Positions 52,971-61,619 of a stretch of 64,000 bases of DNA are shown here, in pieces. Within the stretch, counting starts at the first letter, position 1, and each line of letters begins with the position of its first letter. Source of the DNA: Alphaproteobacteria bacterium (GTDB taxonomy: Bacteria; Pseudomonadota; Alphaproteobacteria; Rhodobacterales; Rhodobacteraceae); NCBI GenBank assembly GCA_024280735.1, contig JAJRPO010000026.1:1-64000 (forward strand), read 5' to 3'. The notes under the pieces are model-generated. The model searched no databases. It had not been told where the DNA came from and saw nothing but the letters and a program-made list of their open reading frames with translations. The position numbers and the translations under genes were made by a program.

Positions 52971-53519
52971 ATGAGCCGCGCAATTGCCCCAAAAAAACCT
53001 GCTAAATCCGCCCCTAAGCGGGGCCGTCGGGGATTCGTGCAGACAGGTGGCATTTTAGGCGCGCAGATTCGCAAGGCATCCGAGAAGCGCGGGTTTGCCG
53101 AAACCCGCCTGTTGACCCATTGGGTCGAGGTCGCAGGCGAGGCTGTCGCCCGTATCGCAAAGCCCGTTAAAGTGAGCTATAGTCGCCAAAGTATTGGCGC
53201 GACGCTGACCTTGCTGTGTACGGGTGCCAATGCGCCAATGTTGCAGATGCAATTGCCGCAAATAATCAGCCGCGTGAATTCGTGCTATGGCTATTCTGCG
53301 ATCAGCCGTATCAACATTACCCAAACCGCACCTGCCGGATTTGCCGAGGCTGCAACGCCTTTTGCGCAGAAACCCGCGACAGCAGAAATCACCCCGCAGC
53401 AACGCGATCAACTGGATACCCGCGTTGCCGATGTAGCAGATAACAGCCTCCGCCAAGCGCTGGCCGATCTGGGCGAAAACATCCTGAAAAAACCGAAAAC
53501 CAACCTGAGGCCAACATGA
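52971..53519 (+). CDS. DUF721 (DciA-like) protein
   Basis: The product is 182 residues. A basic, alanine-rich N terminus precedes the DUF721 core (RLLTHWVEVAGEAVARIAKPVKVSY, then ATLTLLCTGANAPMLQMQLPQIISRVNSCYGYSAI). DUF721/DciA proteins load or recruit the replicative helicase in bacteria lacking DnaC; whether this one does is not shown. It overlaps the DsbA-like gene by 4 bases. Confidence 0.88.
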   Translation: MSRAIAPKKPAKSAPKRGRRGFVQTGGILGAQIRKASEKRGFAETRLLTHWVEVAGEAVARIAKPVKVSYSRQSIGATLTLLCTGANAPMLQMQLPQIISRVNSCYGYSAISRINITQTAPAGFAEAATPFAQKPATAEITPQQRDQLDTRVADVADNSLRQALADLGENILKKPKTNLRPT

Positions 53520-54139
53520 CCTATACCCGCAGAAACGCATTCAAAACCATCGCCGCAGGCAGCGCTATGCTGCTGGCAAACACGCGCGCCGTATTCGCGC
53601 AAGACACCCCCAAAATTGTCGAGATGACCCTTGGGGCCGAAGATGCGCCAATTACAATTATCGAATACGCCTCCTTTACTTGCCCGCATTGTGCAAATTT
53701 CCACACAAATGTATTCAAAGACCTAAAGGCCGATTACATTGACACCGGCAAGGTGAAATTCATCTACCGCGAAGTGTACTTTGACCGCTTTGGCCTGTGG
53801 GCCGGCATGTTGGCCCGTTGCGGCGGCGCGGATAAATACTTTGGCTTTGTTGACCTATTGTACAGCCGTCAGAAAGAATGGCTGGCAGGGGGCGCAGAGC
53901 CAGCCACAATCATTGCCAACATGAAAAAACTGGGCCGGATAGCGGGGCAGACCGACGAGACTATGGATGCCTGTATGGAGGACCAGGAAACCGCACAGGC
54001 CTTGGTCGAAGAGTTCCAGAAAAACGCGACGGCAGACGAGATTAACTCGACTCCGACTTTCATGATCGACGGTGAACAGTTTTCCAACATGGCTTACGGC
54101 AAGTTTCAGGAAATCCTAGACGAAAAACTAGACAGCTAG
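53516..54139 (+). CDS. DsbA-family thiol:disulfide interchange protein
   Basis: The ATG overlaps the DUF721 stop; the product is 207 residues. A signal sequence MTYTRRNAFKTIAAGSAMLLANTRAVFAQ, with a possible Tat-like RR, precedes the thioredoxin fold. The active site is FTCPHCANF (CPHC, as in DsbA), and the cis-proline loop is INSTPTFMIDG. It should oxidise or reduce disulfides in the periplasm. A single-domain form of the BdbD/DsbG-like clade. Confidence 0.92.
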   Translation: MTYTRRNAFKTIAAGSAMLLANTRAVFAQDTPKIVEMTLGAEDAPITIIEYASFTCPHCANFHTNVFKDLKADYIDTGKVKFIYREVYFDRFGLWAGMLARCGGADKYFGFVDLLYSRQKEWLAGGAEPATIIANMKKLGRIAGQTDETMDACMEDQETAQALVEEFQKNATADEINSTPTFMIDGEQFSNMAYGKFQEILDEKLDS

Positions 54140-54142
54140 CAT

Positions 54143-55285
54143 ATGAACCAAGGGCCGCTGGCGGGCGTCAAGGTCATCGAGTTAGCGCGTATTTTGGCTG
54201 GCCCTTGGGCTGGCCAGACATTTGCCGACCTCGGTGCTGAAGTTATCAAAATTGAAAGCCCGGAGGGGGATGACACTCGCAAGTGGGGACCGCCATTTAT
54301 CGAGCGTGAGGGGGATACTTCTGCCGCCTATTATCACTCTTGCAATCGTGGCAAGAAATCGGTGGTGATAGATTTTCGCACAGACGAGGGAAACGCACAG
54401 CTAAAAGAGTTGATCGCAGGAGCCGACGTTCTGATCGAAAACTTCAAGCTGGGCGGGCTGGCGAAATACGGCTTGGATTATGACAGCCTGCGGACAGATA
54501 ACCCCGCATTGGTATACTGCTCGATAACCGGATTTGGCCAAACGGGGCCTTATGCGCCGCGCGCGGGTTATGACTTTTTGTTGCAAGGCATGAGCGGGTT
54601 GATGTCAATCACCGGAGAGCCAGGGCGCGAACCGCAGAAAACCGGCGTGGCGATAACTGATATTTTTACGGGCCTTTACAGTGTCATTGCCATTCAGGCG
54701 GCCCTGCACCAACGCGCCCAAACGGGCATGGGGCAACACATCGATATGTCGCTGTTGGACGTGGCCACCGCCGTGACCGCCAATCAGGCAATGAGTTTTC
54801 TGGCGACAGGCAAGGCACCGGGCCAAAGTGGCAATGCCCATGCGGTGATTGTACCTTATCAGGTGATGCCTGTTGCTGACGGTCACGCAATATTTGCGGT
54901 GGGCAATGACGGACAGTTTCAACGGTTTTGTGGGGTGTTGGGGCGACCCGAATTGGCAGTTGATGATCGTTTTGCAACCAACCCAAACAGGGTGCGTAAT
55001 CGCGATGTGCTAACGGATATCCTGAATGCGGAAACGATAAAACACAGCAAAGCGGCGATATTGCAGGCCTGCGAGGATAACAAGGTTCCCGCGGGTCCAA
55101 TCAACAATATGGCCGAGGTATTTGACGACCCGCAAGTGATCCACCGCGGTCTGAAACTGGAACTGCAAGGCGTGCCGTCAGTGCGTTCGCCGATGCGGTT
55201 TTCAGATGCTGAATTGCAGATGGAAAAAGCGTCCCCCAAACTCGGGGAACACACCAAAGAAATACTGGCGGCGTTAAAAAGCTAG
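54143..55285 (+). CDS. CaiB/BaiF family CoA-transferase
   Basis: The product is 380 residues with the family III features GVKVIELARILAGPWAGQTFADLGAEVIKIESP, the RGKKSVVIDFRTDEG block, and PYAPRAGYDFLLQGMSGLMSITGEPGR, where the aspartate in GYDF is the expected CoA-linked residue. It moves CoA between organic acids; the acid is unknown. It lies 3 bases after the DsbA-like stop and its stop shares CTAG with the convergent MBL gene. Confidence 0.93.
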   Translation: MNQGPLAGVKVIELARILAGPWAGQTFADLGAEVIKIESPEGDDTRKWGPPFIEREGDTSAAYYHSCNRGKKSVVIDFRTDEGNAQLKELIAGADVLIENFKLGGLAKYGLDYDSLRTDNPALVYCSITGFGQTGPYAPRAGYDFLLQGMSGLMSITGEPGREPQKTGVAITDIFTGLYSVIAIQAALHQRAQTGMGQHIDMSLLDVATAVTANQAMSFLATGKAPGQSGNAHAVIVPYQVMPVADGHAIFAVGNDGQFQRFCGVLGRPELAVDDRFATNPNRVRNRDVLTDILNAETIKHSKAAILQACEDNKVPAGPINNMAEVFDDPQVIHRGLKLELQGVPSVRSPMRFSDAELQMEKASPKLGEHTKEILAALKS

Positions 55286-56262
55286 CCCGCATCCTGCCAA
55301 CGCCACATCGCTGGTAGGAAGCGATATTCTCCGGCGTTTTTCATCACATGCCCCACGCCCGGAAACGGGAAATGATAACCCAGAACGGCCATGCCATCGG
55401 TGGCAGCCATATCCAGCAAACGCAGGCGTGTGGAAACTGTTTTGTCGGGGTCCATGTCAAAACCGTTCACCCATGCGGGTTGCTCAAAACTCATATAGGC
55501 GTGGGTCATGCTGTCACCTAAAACCATCAGCGACTGGCCATCACTCTCGATGATCAGGCTCATATGCCCCAACGTGTGGCCTGGCGTGTCAATCACCCGA
55601 ATGCCGCTGGCGATCTCATGGCCATCGTTGGCAACGGTCCATTCCAAGCCTTCAGCCGTAAGGGAATTAACCGCCCCCACCACAAATTGCTGCATGGACT
55701 TCTCAACTGTGTTAGCCAGATCATCCTGCATCCACCAATCGTATTCAGTGCTGCCGATGATATACTCGGCCTCGGGGAACAGCGGCTCGTCAAAGTCGTC
55801 ACGGATGCCCCAAATGTGATCAGGGTGGGCGTGGGTGATAAAGACGTGGGTTATGTCATCCGGATCAATCCCGGCCGCATCGAGGTTATCCAGCAACCGA
55901 CCGGCAGAGGATTGGAAACGGTCACCCGACCCCACATCAATCAGCAGCTTCATATCATCCAACTCGATCAGCGTCAGATTGGTGTGGGAATAATTATCCG
56001 TGGTGGATAAAGCATGGGCCTTGAGGAAGCCTTGCACGTCTTTGCGAGAAACATTCACGCCCAACCCCGTGGTTGGCAGGTTCAAATTCCCGTCCGACAC
56101 CACGGTAATTTTTGCTTTCCCAACCCGAAAACGGTGAAAAGCCGCGCTTTGCGGGGTTGAAGGGGCCAGAATTTTGGCCGATGCCATTGCCGGCAGGGCA
56201 AGCAAAGGCGTCAGACATGCGGTTTCCAATAGCTGGCGGCGAGTGGGTTTTAGCAGGGTCAT
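55282..56262 (-). CDS. Exported MBL-fold metallo-hydrolase
   Basis: The product is 326 residues. A signal with TRRQLLETACLTPLLALPAMASAK may be Tat-dependent. The metal motif is HVFITHAHPDHIWG (HxHxDH), with GHTLGHMSL and the later YHFPFPGVGHV supplying further ligands. It could be a lactonase, sulfatase-like or beta-lactamase-like hydrolase; the substrate is unknown. It meets the CoA-transferase gene tail to tail in a shared CTAG. Confidence 0.88.
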   Translation of the reverse strand: MTLLKPTRRQLLETACLTPLLALPAMASAKILAPSTPQSAAFHRFRVGKAKITVVSDGNLNLPTTGLGVNVSRKDVQGFLKAHALSTTDNYSHTNLTLIELDDMKLLIDVGSGDRFQSSAGRLLDNLDAAGIDPDDITHVFITHAHPDHIWGIRDDFDEPLFPEAEYIIGSTEYDWWMQDDLANTVEKSMQQFVVGAVNSLTAEGLEWTVANDGHEIASGIRVIDTPGHTLGHMSLIIESDGQSLMVLGDSMTHAYMSFEQPAWVNGFDMDPDKTVSTRLRLLDMAATDGMAVLGYHFPFPGVGHVMKNAGEYRFLPAMWRWQDAG

Positions 56263-56322
56263 GGCGGCTCCGAATTAGTATATATTCAGATTTTGCCATA
56301 TTTAGAGACGTAAAGCAAACGC

Positions 56323-56799
56323 TCACGCAAGGTAGAAATAATACCGGTCCGGCGCGATGTGATCCGGCCCTTGCAGAGCGGTGAACCCCACCAACGGCTG
56401 GCCTGATACGATGATCCCGCCTTTGGCCATAACACTCGCAATTAACGGGCTGAAACGGGCCGCCTCGGCGACGTCTTTTTCTTTAACCCCAAAGCCAAAA
56501 TCATAATGTGACAACACAATTTTTGCACCCATGTCAGCCAGCTTCGCAAGGCTGTCCTCCGCCTCACCTTGCAGGAAATCCTGTTCAGGTGGCACGCAAC
56601 TGTGGTGGCATTGCAATATACGGTCCATCACCCAAATACGACGATCCGGCATAATTTCCCGCATGTGGTCATAGGTGCGCCCGTTGCCCAGCCCCATGTC
56701 GAGCGCGTCGCCTGTAAGGTTGGCGACCTTTTCAGCGGCCCAATTCAAACCGTCCCTCTGCGCGGTGAAGCGGCGCAACATGCTGTCTAGTCTGCTCAT
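56323..56799 (-). CDS. Small SAM-methyltransferase-like protein of the glycan cluster
   Basis: The ATG at 56799 overlaps the stop of the deacetylase gene (ATGA), giving 158 residues. The motif I region is DALDMGLGNGRTYDHMREIMPDRRIWVMDR, typical of class I methyltransferases but with few other recognisable motifs. Two cysteines and two histidines stand close together in ILQCHHSCVPPEQD. It is the last gene of the cluster. Activity is unproven. Confidence 0.7.
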   Translation of the reverse strand: MSRLDSMLRRFTAQRDGLNWAAEKVANLTGDALDMGLGNGRTYDHMREIMPDRRIWVMDRILQCHHSCVPPEQDFLQGEAEDSLAKLADMGAKIVLSHYDFGFGVKEKDVAEAARFSPLIASVMAKGGIIVSGQPLVGFTALQGPDHIAPDRYYFYLA

Positions 56800-57563
56800 G
56801 TTTTTGGTCCTTTCAGGCTGTTGGCAGTCCATTGGATTACAGGGCCTGCCAGCATGGTTTCGATGAATGCTTTGGTGAAATCCCAGATCGCGGGATCATG
56901 CACCAGATGATGCGTGAGATAACCGAGTGGTTCGGAGTTGTCTTGCGCGCCGCTACGTCGCTTTTGCAGCAGCTCCACGGTTTCGGCAATCAGTTTTTCT
57001 GCGGCGTGGCACGACCGGGTGCCATGCCAATTAATCGGGTCAAGGTGGGTATTTATCTGCTCTACCCCGGCAATGGCATAGGTACTGTTGCGCGGTGTGA
57101 AAGTCGAAACCGCGCGGTAACCTGCGCTTGCCAGCATAGGCAAATGGGCGGCGGCAAAACGGTTCCACGGGGGAACAAACATCGGCATAAGATTATCGCC
57201 AAAGACAGAGGCCAGCTTTGACCGCCCCCGTTCTATGTCTTCACGAACCGACTGTTCATTTCTATTCTTGCCAAATTCACATTTCTTCTCAGATGCGGGG
57301 GCGTGATTTTGATGGGCATAACCGTGCGCTATCGGTACCGCTTGGGGTGCATTTTCCAACCTGTCCGCCAAATGCTGCGTCGCGCCCGCGGGGATAATTG
57401 CCAGATGGACAGGCAAGCCGGTAGAACCAGACAATTGCAACAATTGATCCAAGGCGGAGGTTGGTTCTATTGCATCGTCATCGCGCCACCAAAACGGCAG
57501 TTGCAGGCCCTCCGACTGCCAAATTTTCAACTCCTCTTGCAAGGGTTTCCAGTTTCCAGTCAT
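56796..57563 (-). CDS. NodB-like polysaccharide deacetylase
   Basis: The product is 255 residues. The divergent NodB motifs are FWWRDDDAIEPTSAL (catalytic and metal aspartates), IAHGYAHQNHAP (metal histidines) and FVPPWNRF. The other expected motif is less clear. It may remove acetyl groups from the glycan made by this cluster. No signal peptide is seen, so it may be cytoplasmic. Overlaps its neighbours by 4 bases on both sides. Confidence 0.82.
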   Translation of the reverse strand: MTGNWKPLQEELKIWQSEGLQLPFWWRDDDAIEPTSALDQLLQLSGSTGLPVHLAIIPAGATQHLADRLENAPQAVPIAHGYAHQNHAPASEKKCEFGKNRNEQSVREDIERGRSKLASVFGDNLMPMFVPPWNRFAAAHLPMLASAGYRAVSTFTPRNSTYAIAGVEQINTHLDPINWHGTRSCHAAEKLIAETVELLQKRRSGAQDNSEPLGYLTHHLVHDPAIWDFTKAFIETMLAGPVIQWTANSLKGPKT

Positions 57564-58696
57564 CGAATTGACTCCGCTAGGTCTTCGGCAATGCGTACCG
57601 TCTGGCTGGCTCCGTCAAAATGGCTCAAATCTGGCGATGCGTTGCGCCGTACGGTTTTTAATGCCGCAAGCATTCGCGCTGGTGTCAAATCAGCCGACTT
57701 AACCACCGCGAACTGGGGCTGCTTCGCCAAACTGTCCGCACGCAAGCCCTGTTCCAACTCGCCTCCCGCATCAAAGGGCACAAACACTGCCGGTGTACCT
57801 GTCTGCAACAGGTCCATCGCCGTGTTGTAACCACACATCGCCACCGCCGCCGCCGCGTGGGGCAGCATCTGGCGAAAATCTGGGCGGGTTGGCTCGATGG
57901 TGATCGCCACGCCACTTGCCTGTTTTTTCAGGCTGGAAATCCGGTCAGCGGCGTTTGTGCCGCCAACCAGCAATCGCCAGTGACGCTGCGGATCAGCCTT
58001 GGCGGCCTCAACAGCCGTTTGGAACAGGGCATCCCCGACACTGCCGCCGCCAGCTGTAACCAGAACCTCGTCTTTGCCAACAGCCTCAGGATGGGGCATC
58101 GGTAGCTTCGGCGCCACATAGCCTGTGTAAGCCAGCTTGGATTCGAGCAAGGGGGTTACGGGCCAACTGGCCTGCAAGGGCGTTTGGGTGGCATCGGAAT
58201 GCACCAGAACACGGTCGTAATATCGGGTGATCGCCGTCTCTGTATCAATGGCCTTTTGCGGATTGGAGGGCGGGGCAAGAATGTCTCTGATTGAACACAG
58301 TATTCGTGGCCTTTTGGGCAGTGCATACGCTGTTTCAAGCACGGCTGTGAACTCTGTGCGCAGTATTCTACGGCCAAAGGGATACAGCTCGGTTATCAAT
58401 ATATCTGGTGCAACGGATTGCAGTATGCGACGGGCCATTGCCTGCCTTTCAGACAGGTATTGCGCCGTTACCAAATGGTTATCTGTATCCAGCAATCGGG
58501 TGAAATTCACCCCGTCAGATTTAACCGGCGGCAATTGGTGCAGGGTGATCCCGGTCATGTCCAAGTTCGCAACAGTGGTGCCGCCAGAAACCAGATCAAC
58601 ACTATGACCTTGAACAGCAAAAGCCCGCCCAAGGGTCAAGGCGCGGCTGAGGTGGCCGGTTCCAAGCAGATGCGTTACAAAAATTAGCACACGCAT
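57560..58696 (-). CDS. MurG/GT28-like glycosyltransferase (copy 1)
   Basis: The ATG at 58696 (MRVLIFVTHLLGTGHLSRALTLGRAF) gives 378 residues; an upstream in-frame start at 58711 overlaps the previous gene. The GTGHLSRA loop resembles MurG GGTGGH-type donor loops, and the C-terminal MCGYNTAMDLLQTGTPAVFVPFDAGGELEQGLRA matches GT28 donor-binding regions. It is a paralogue of the first gene of the operon at 61.6 kb. Donor and acceptor are unknown. Confidence 0.82.
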   Translation of the reverse strand: MRVLIFVTHLLGTGHLSRALTLGRAFAVQGHSVDLVSGGTTVANLDMTGITLHQLPPVKSDGVNFTRLLDTDNHLVTAQYLSERQAMARRILQSVAPDILITELYPFGRRILRTEFTAVLETAYALPKRPRILCSIRDILAPPSNPQKAIDTETAITRYYDRVLVHSDATQTPLQASWPVTPLLESKLAYTGYVAPKLPMPHPEAVGKDEVLVTAGGGSVGDALFQTAVEAAKADPQRHWRLLVGGTNAADRISSLKKQASGVAITIEPTRPDFRQMLPHAAAAVAMCGYNTAMDLLQTGTPAVFVPFDAGGELEQGLRADSLAKQPQFAVVKSADLTPARMLAALKTVRRNASPDLSHFDGASQTVRIAEDLAESIR

Positions 58697-58700
58697 GGGA

Positions 58701-59279
58701 TCACCGTTCAATCAATCGGATCGGGTCGCCGTTTAGGAATAGGCCGTCAGAGTTTATATCAATTACAAACAAACGATTACGCTTTACCCTAAACGGCGCG
58801 GGTCCTTGAAACCCCCAGCCCGTTGCCATCGCCAATAATACCCGCATAATCCCGATGTGACACACGGCGACAGTGTCTTGTTGCAAAGTATCCAACCAGC
58901 CTTGCAAGCGGGTGCGCACCTCGGCGGGGCTTTCGCCATTTTGGGGGCGATAATCCCAGCCCCAATCCTCAATATCGCGAAACCCAGAAGTGGGGTCGGC
59001 CTTCAGATCGATGCCTTTCTTGCCCTCCCAATCACCCCAATCCATTTCCGTCAGTGCGGCAATTGTTTGCGGTTTGCGCCTTGCAATCAATTCAGCGGTT
59101 TGTGCGGCCCGTTGTAAAGGGCTGGAAACCAGATCCGCGTTCTGCCACTCAACCGGCAAAGCCAAATTGGTCAGTCCGGCAATGGCCTCCGCGTCGAGCG
59201 GAATATCAGTACGTCCCTGAATTTGCCCCATGCGGTTCCACACAGTGTGGCCGTGGCGGATGAGTGCCAGTTTTGTCAT
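58701..59279 (-). CDS. Histidine phosphatase-family protein (phosphoglycerate mutase-like)
   Basis: The product is 192 residues. The catalytic motif LALIRHGHTVWNRMGQIQGRTDIPLD opens the protein, with SSPLQRAAQTAELIA, TEMDWGDWEG and CHIGIMRVLLA further on. It may dephosphorylate a sugar phosphate or nucleotide sugar precursor used by the surrounding glycosyltransferases. Its start overlaps the GT4 gene by 4 bases. Confidence 0.88.
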   Translation of the reverse strand: MTKLALIRHGHTVWNRMGQIQGRTDIPLDAEAIAGLTNLALPVEWQNADLVSSPLQRAAQTAELIARRKPQTIAALTEMDWGDWEGKKGIDLKADPTSGFRDIEDWGWDYRPQNGESPAEVRTRLQGWLDTLQQDTVAVCHIGIMRVLLAMATGWGFQGPAPFRVKRNRLFVIDINSDGLFLNGDPIRLIER

Positions 59280-60376
59280 ACTCGTTCCTTTAGCAACCGC
59301 GATATTTCCTGCTCCAACTGCTGCGTTGCTGCGGGGAGCAGGTGGTTGGCCTTAATATAGTGCCTTGCCGCCGATTGCGCCAGTTTTCGGCGGTCTTCGT
59401 CGATCAAAAAACTGTCAATCATCTGGGCATAGGCCTGCAAATCATCCACTGCAACCAATGCGCCACCCTTGCCTATTACGTCGCGCACACCGGGGCGATC
59501 TTGGGCGATAACAGGCAGACCGTGTGACTGGGCCTCCAGATAGACCATGCCAAAAGCCTCGTTCACGCCAGGCCAGACGAACAAGTCTGCCAGGGTCATT
59601 TGGGCGGTGACCTGTAGGTGGGAAAGCTGGCCCATAAACTCCACGCGATTGTCAAATTCTGCAAATAATGCCCGAACTTGATCCCTTTGCGGTCCATCAC
59701 CCGCAATCCTCAATACCCATGGTGATTTCACAAGGCGGAGCGTGTCAGCCAGCACTTGATAAGATGCGAACTTATCACCTGCACGCAGCATTCCAACCGC
59801 TAGCAGAACCCTGTTGCCACCACGTACTAAGCTTGGCGCAGGCAGCGCTTTCTGGTTTAGAAACGGCGGTAGGTTCAGCAAGGCTTGCCCTACTGGCCTG
59901 CCATCCTCAAGCGCGGGTCTGTCACGGTCGGTCATGTAGAAAATACTATGCGCGGCGTCACAGGCGGCCTCCGACAGCTTGGCAAATTGCGCCCATGGGC
60001 CGTTTAACCGCTTGCGGGAGCGGCTCGCCTCTATCAGGATGTAAGGAATATTTAGATGGGCGGCAATCGCTGGCCCCAACAAGTCCGGTGCTTTGTAGTA
60101 GTTATGGTACGTTACCCAGATCTGCCAATTTGTAGACTCTGGCAGGGCCAAAATACGGGTGATCTCTTTTTCCGCTAAGATCAAGAGTTCCTGTTGAGCC
60201 GTTTCGTCACCTTTTCCATCCCAGCTGCGAAACTCGGACACAAGATCGACTTGCGGCTGGCCTGCCATATCCCCGAGCGCGGCCATCAATCCCTGCGCCA
60301 TTGCGCGATCTCCTGAGGGCACAGGATGGTTTGGTGATTTTAGCGGGGCGTAAAAGGCTATGCTCTCCGGAGTCAT
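59276..60376 (-). CDS. GT4-family glycosyltransferase (copy 1)
   Basis: The ATG at 60376, with GGGG 6 bases upstream, gives 366 residues; the ORF start at 60391 is a TTG. The sequence begins MTPESIAFYAPLKSPNHPVPSGDRAMAQGL. The C-terminal domain has DLFVWPGVNEAFGMVYLEAQSHGLPVIA, the GT4 retaining ExxxxxxxE motif. It transfers a sugar from an activated donor; the donor is unknown. It begins 1 base after the stop of the next upstream GT. Confidence 0.9.
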   Translation of the reverse strand: MTPESIAFYAPLKSPNHPVPSGDRAMAQGLMAALGDMAGQPQVDLVSEFRSWDGKGDETAQQELLILAEKEITRILALPESTNWQIWVTYHNYYKAPDLLGPAIAAHLNIPYILIEASRSRKRLNGPWAQFAKLSEAACDAAHSIFYMTDRDRPALEDGRPVGQALLNLPPFLNQKALPAPSLVRGGNRVLLAVGMLRAGDKFASYQVLADTLRLVKSPWVLRIAGDGPQRDQVRALFAEFDNRVEFMGQLSHLQVTAQMTLADLFVWPGVNEAFGMVYLEAQSHGLPVIAQDRPGVRDVIGKGGALVAVDDLQAYAQMIDSFLIDEDRRKLAQSAARHYIKANHLLPAATQQLEQEISRLLKERV

Positions 60377-60377
60377 G

Positions 60378-61619
60378 TTAGACCCCGTCAATGATTCCGT
60401 CCAACCGTGTTGTCAGTTGGTCGATTCCCCGTTGCACCCCGAATTCTGCCTGTAATCGCGCCAATGCGGCCTTGGCCATTGCGCCACGCCCTGCCCCATC
60501 TTGCGCCAAGGACCGCATCGCTGCCGCCAGTTTTGCCGGGTCATCCTTAACCAACAGGCCATGGGTGCCGCTATCGATAAATTCCGGTATCGCCGACACT
60601 GGCGTCGAGAGGATCGGCAGCAGTTGCGAGGCCGCCTCCATCAGAACATTTGGCAGGCCGTCGCGGTCGCCATCCTCGGCAATACGCGAGGGTAAAACAA
60701 ACAGATCAGCAGCGCGCATGGCGGCGATAACCTCTGGCTGGTCACAAGCCCCGCGCCATGTGATCCGGTCGTTCAGGTTCAACCGCTCGGCGTGGGCTTG
60801 CATTTGGTCGTTCAACGCGCCGCCGCCGATATGGGTCCAATGCCAATCCAGATCACTGGGCAATAGAGCAAGTGCATCGAGTAAGCGGTCAAAACCCTTC
60901 TTCTCTACCAAGCGGCCCACCGACATCATATGAAACGAGCCGTCTGACGCGAATTCCCGTTCAGGCGGTTTAGGAAACCGATCAAGGTCAAGGCCATGAT
61001 AAAGCAACTCCATATTGGCCGGGTCAGCCGCCAGCCCTTGCAGGTATTCCGCGCCGAAACCTGTGCAGGTCACGCCAAAGGCAGCACCGTCCGGCCCCGC
61101 AGATAATTTCTCGCGTAATTCCCATTCCGGCGAAGTCCATATGTCTTTGGCATGGGCGGAAAAGCTCCACGGGATGCCGCGCATGATTGCCGCATATCGG
61201 GCAACCGAGGAAGGGGTATGCAGGAAATGGGCGTAGAGTGCCTGGGTTTCTGCGGGGAGTTCATGGGCCATCACACAAGCCTGCCCAAAGCGGCGCATGC
61301 GGTTACGGGTTTTGTCGCGGCGGAAATCCTTGGCCCAAATTTTCCACGCCAACCGGTAGCCCGGAAATTTACGGACCGTCAGCCATGCCCGCAAAACCCG
61401 CAATGGTTCCTGATGCAGATATTCCGGCAGATACCGGATTCTGGCACTGATTTGATCGTGCAGCGGGTGGCGTTTTTTATCTGTCGGGAACCGCAAAGAC
61501 CAAATATCGAACGGGCGGCCACTGCGTTCCAGTGCAGCCAATTCTTGCGCGATGAATGTTTCAGACAGGCGCGGCCAACCTTTGACCACAACAGCCAAAG
61601 CAGGGTTTTTATCAGTCAT
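60378..61619 (-). CDS. GT4-family glycosyltransferase (copy 2)
   Basis: The product is 413 residues. VSEFIAQELAALE-like start (KGWPRLSETFIAQELAALERSGRPFDIWSL) is typical of GT4 enzymes of exopolysaccharide synthesis. The C terminus has DLFVLPSRIAEDGDRDGLPNVLMEAASQLLPILSTPVSAIPEFI. The AHAKDIWTSP segment in the middle also fits this subgroup. It overlaps the first gene of the operon by 4 bases. Confidence 0.92.
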   Translation of the reverse strand: MTDKNPALAVVVKGWPRLSETFIAQELAALERSGRPFDIWSLRFPTDKKRHPLHDQISARIRYLPEYLHQEPLRVLRAWLTVRKFPGYRLAWKIWAKDFRRDKTRNRMRRFGQACVMAHELPAETQALYAHFLHTPSSVARYAAIMRGIPWSFSAHAKDIWTSPEWELREKLSAGPDGAAFGVTCTGFGAEYLQGLAADPANMELLYHGLDLDRFPKPPEREFASDGSFHMMSVGRLVEKKGFDRLLDALALLPSDLDWHWTHIGGGALNDQMQAHAERLNLNDRITWRGACDQPEVIAAMRAADLFVLPSRIAEDGDRDGLPNVLMEAASQLLPILSTPVSAIPEFIDSGTHGLLVKDDPAKLAAAMRSLAQDGAGRGAMAKAALARLQAEFGVQRGIDQLTTRLDGIIDGV

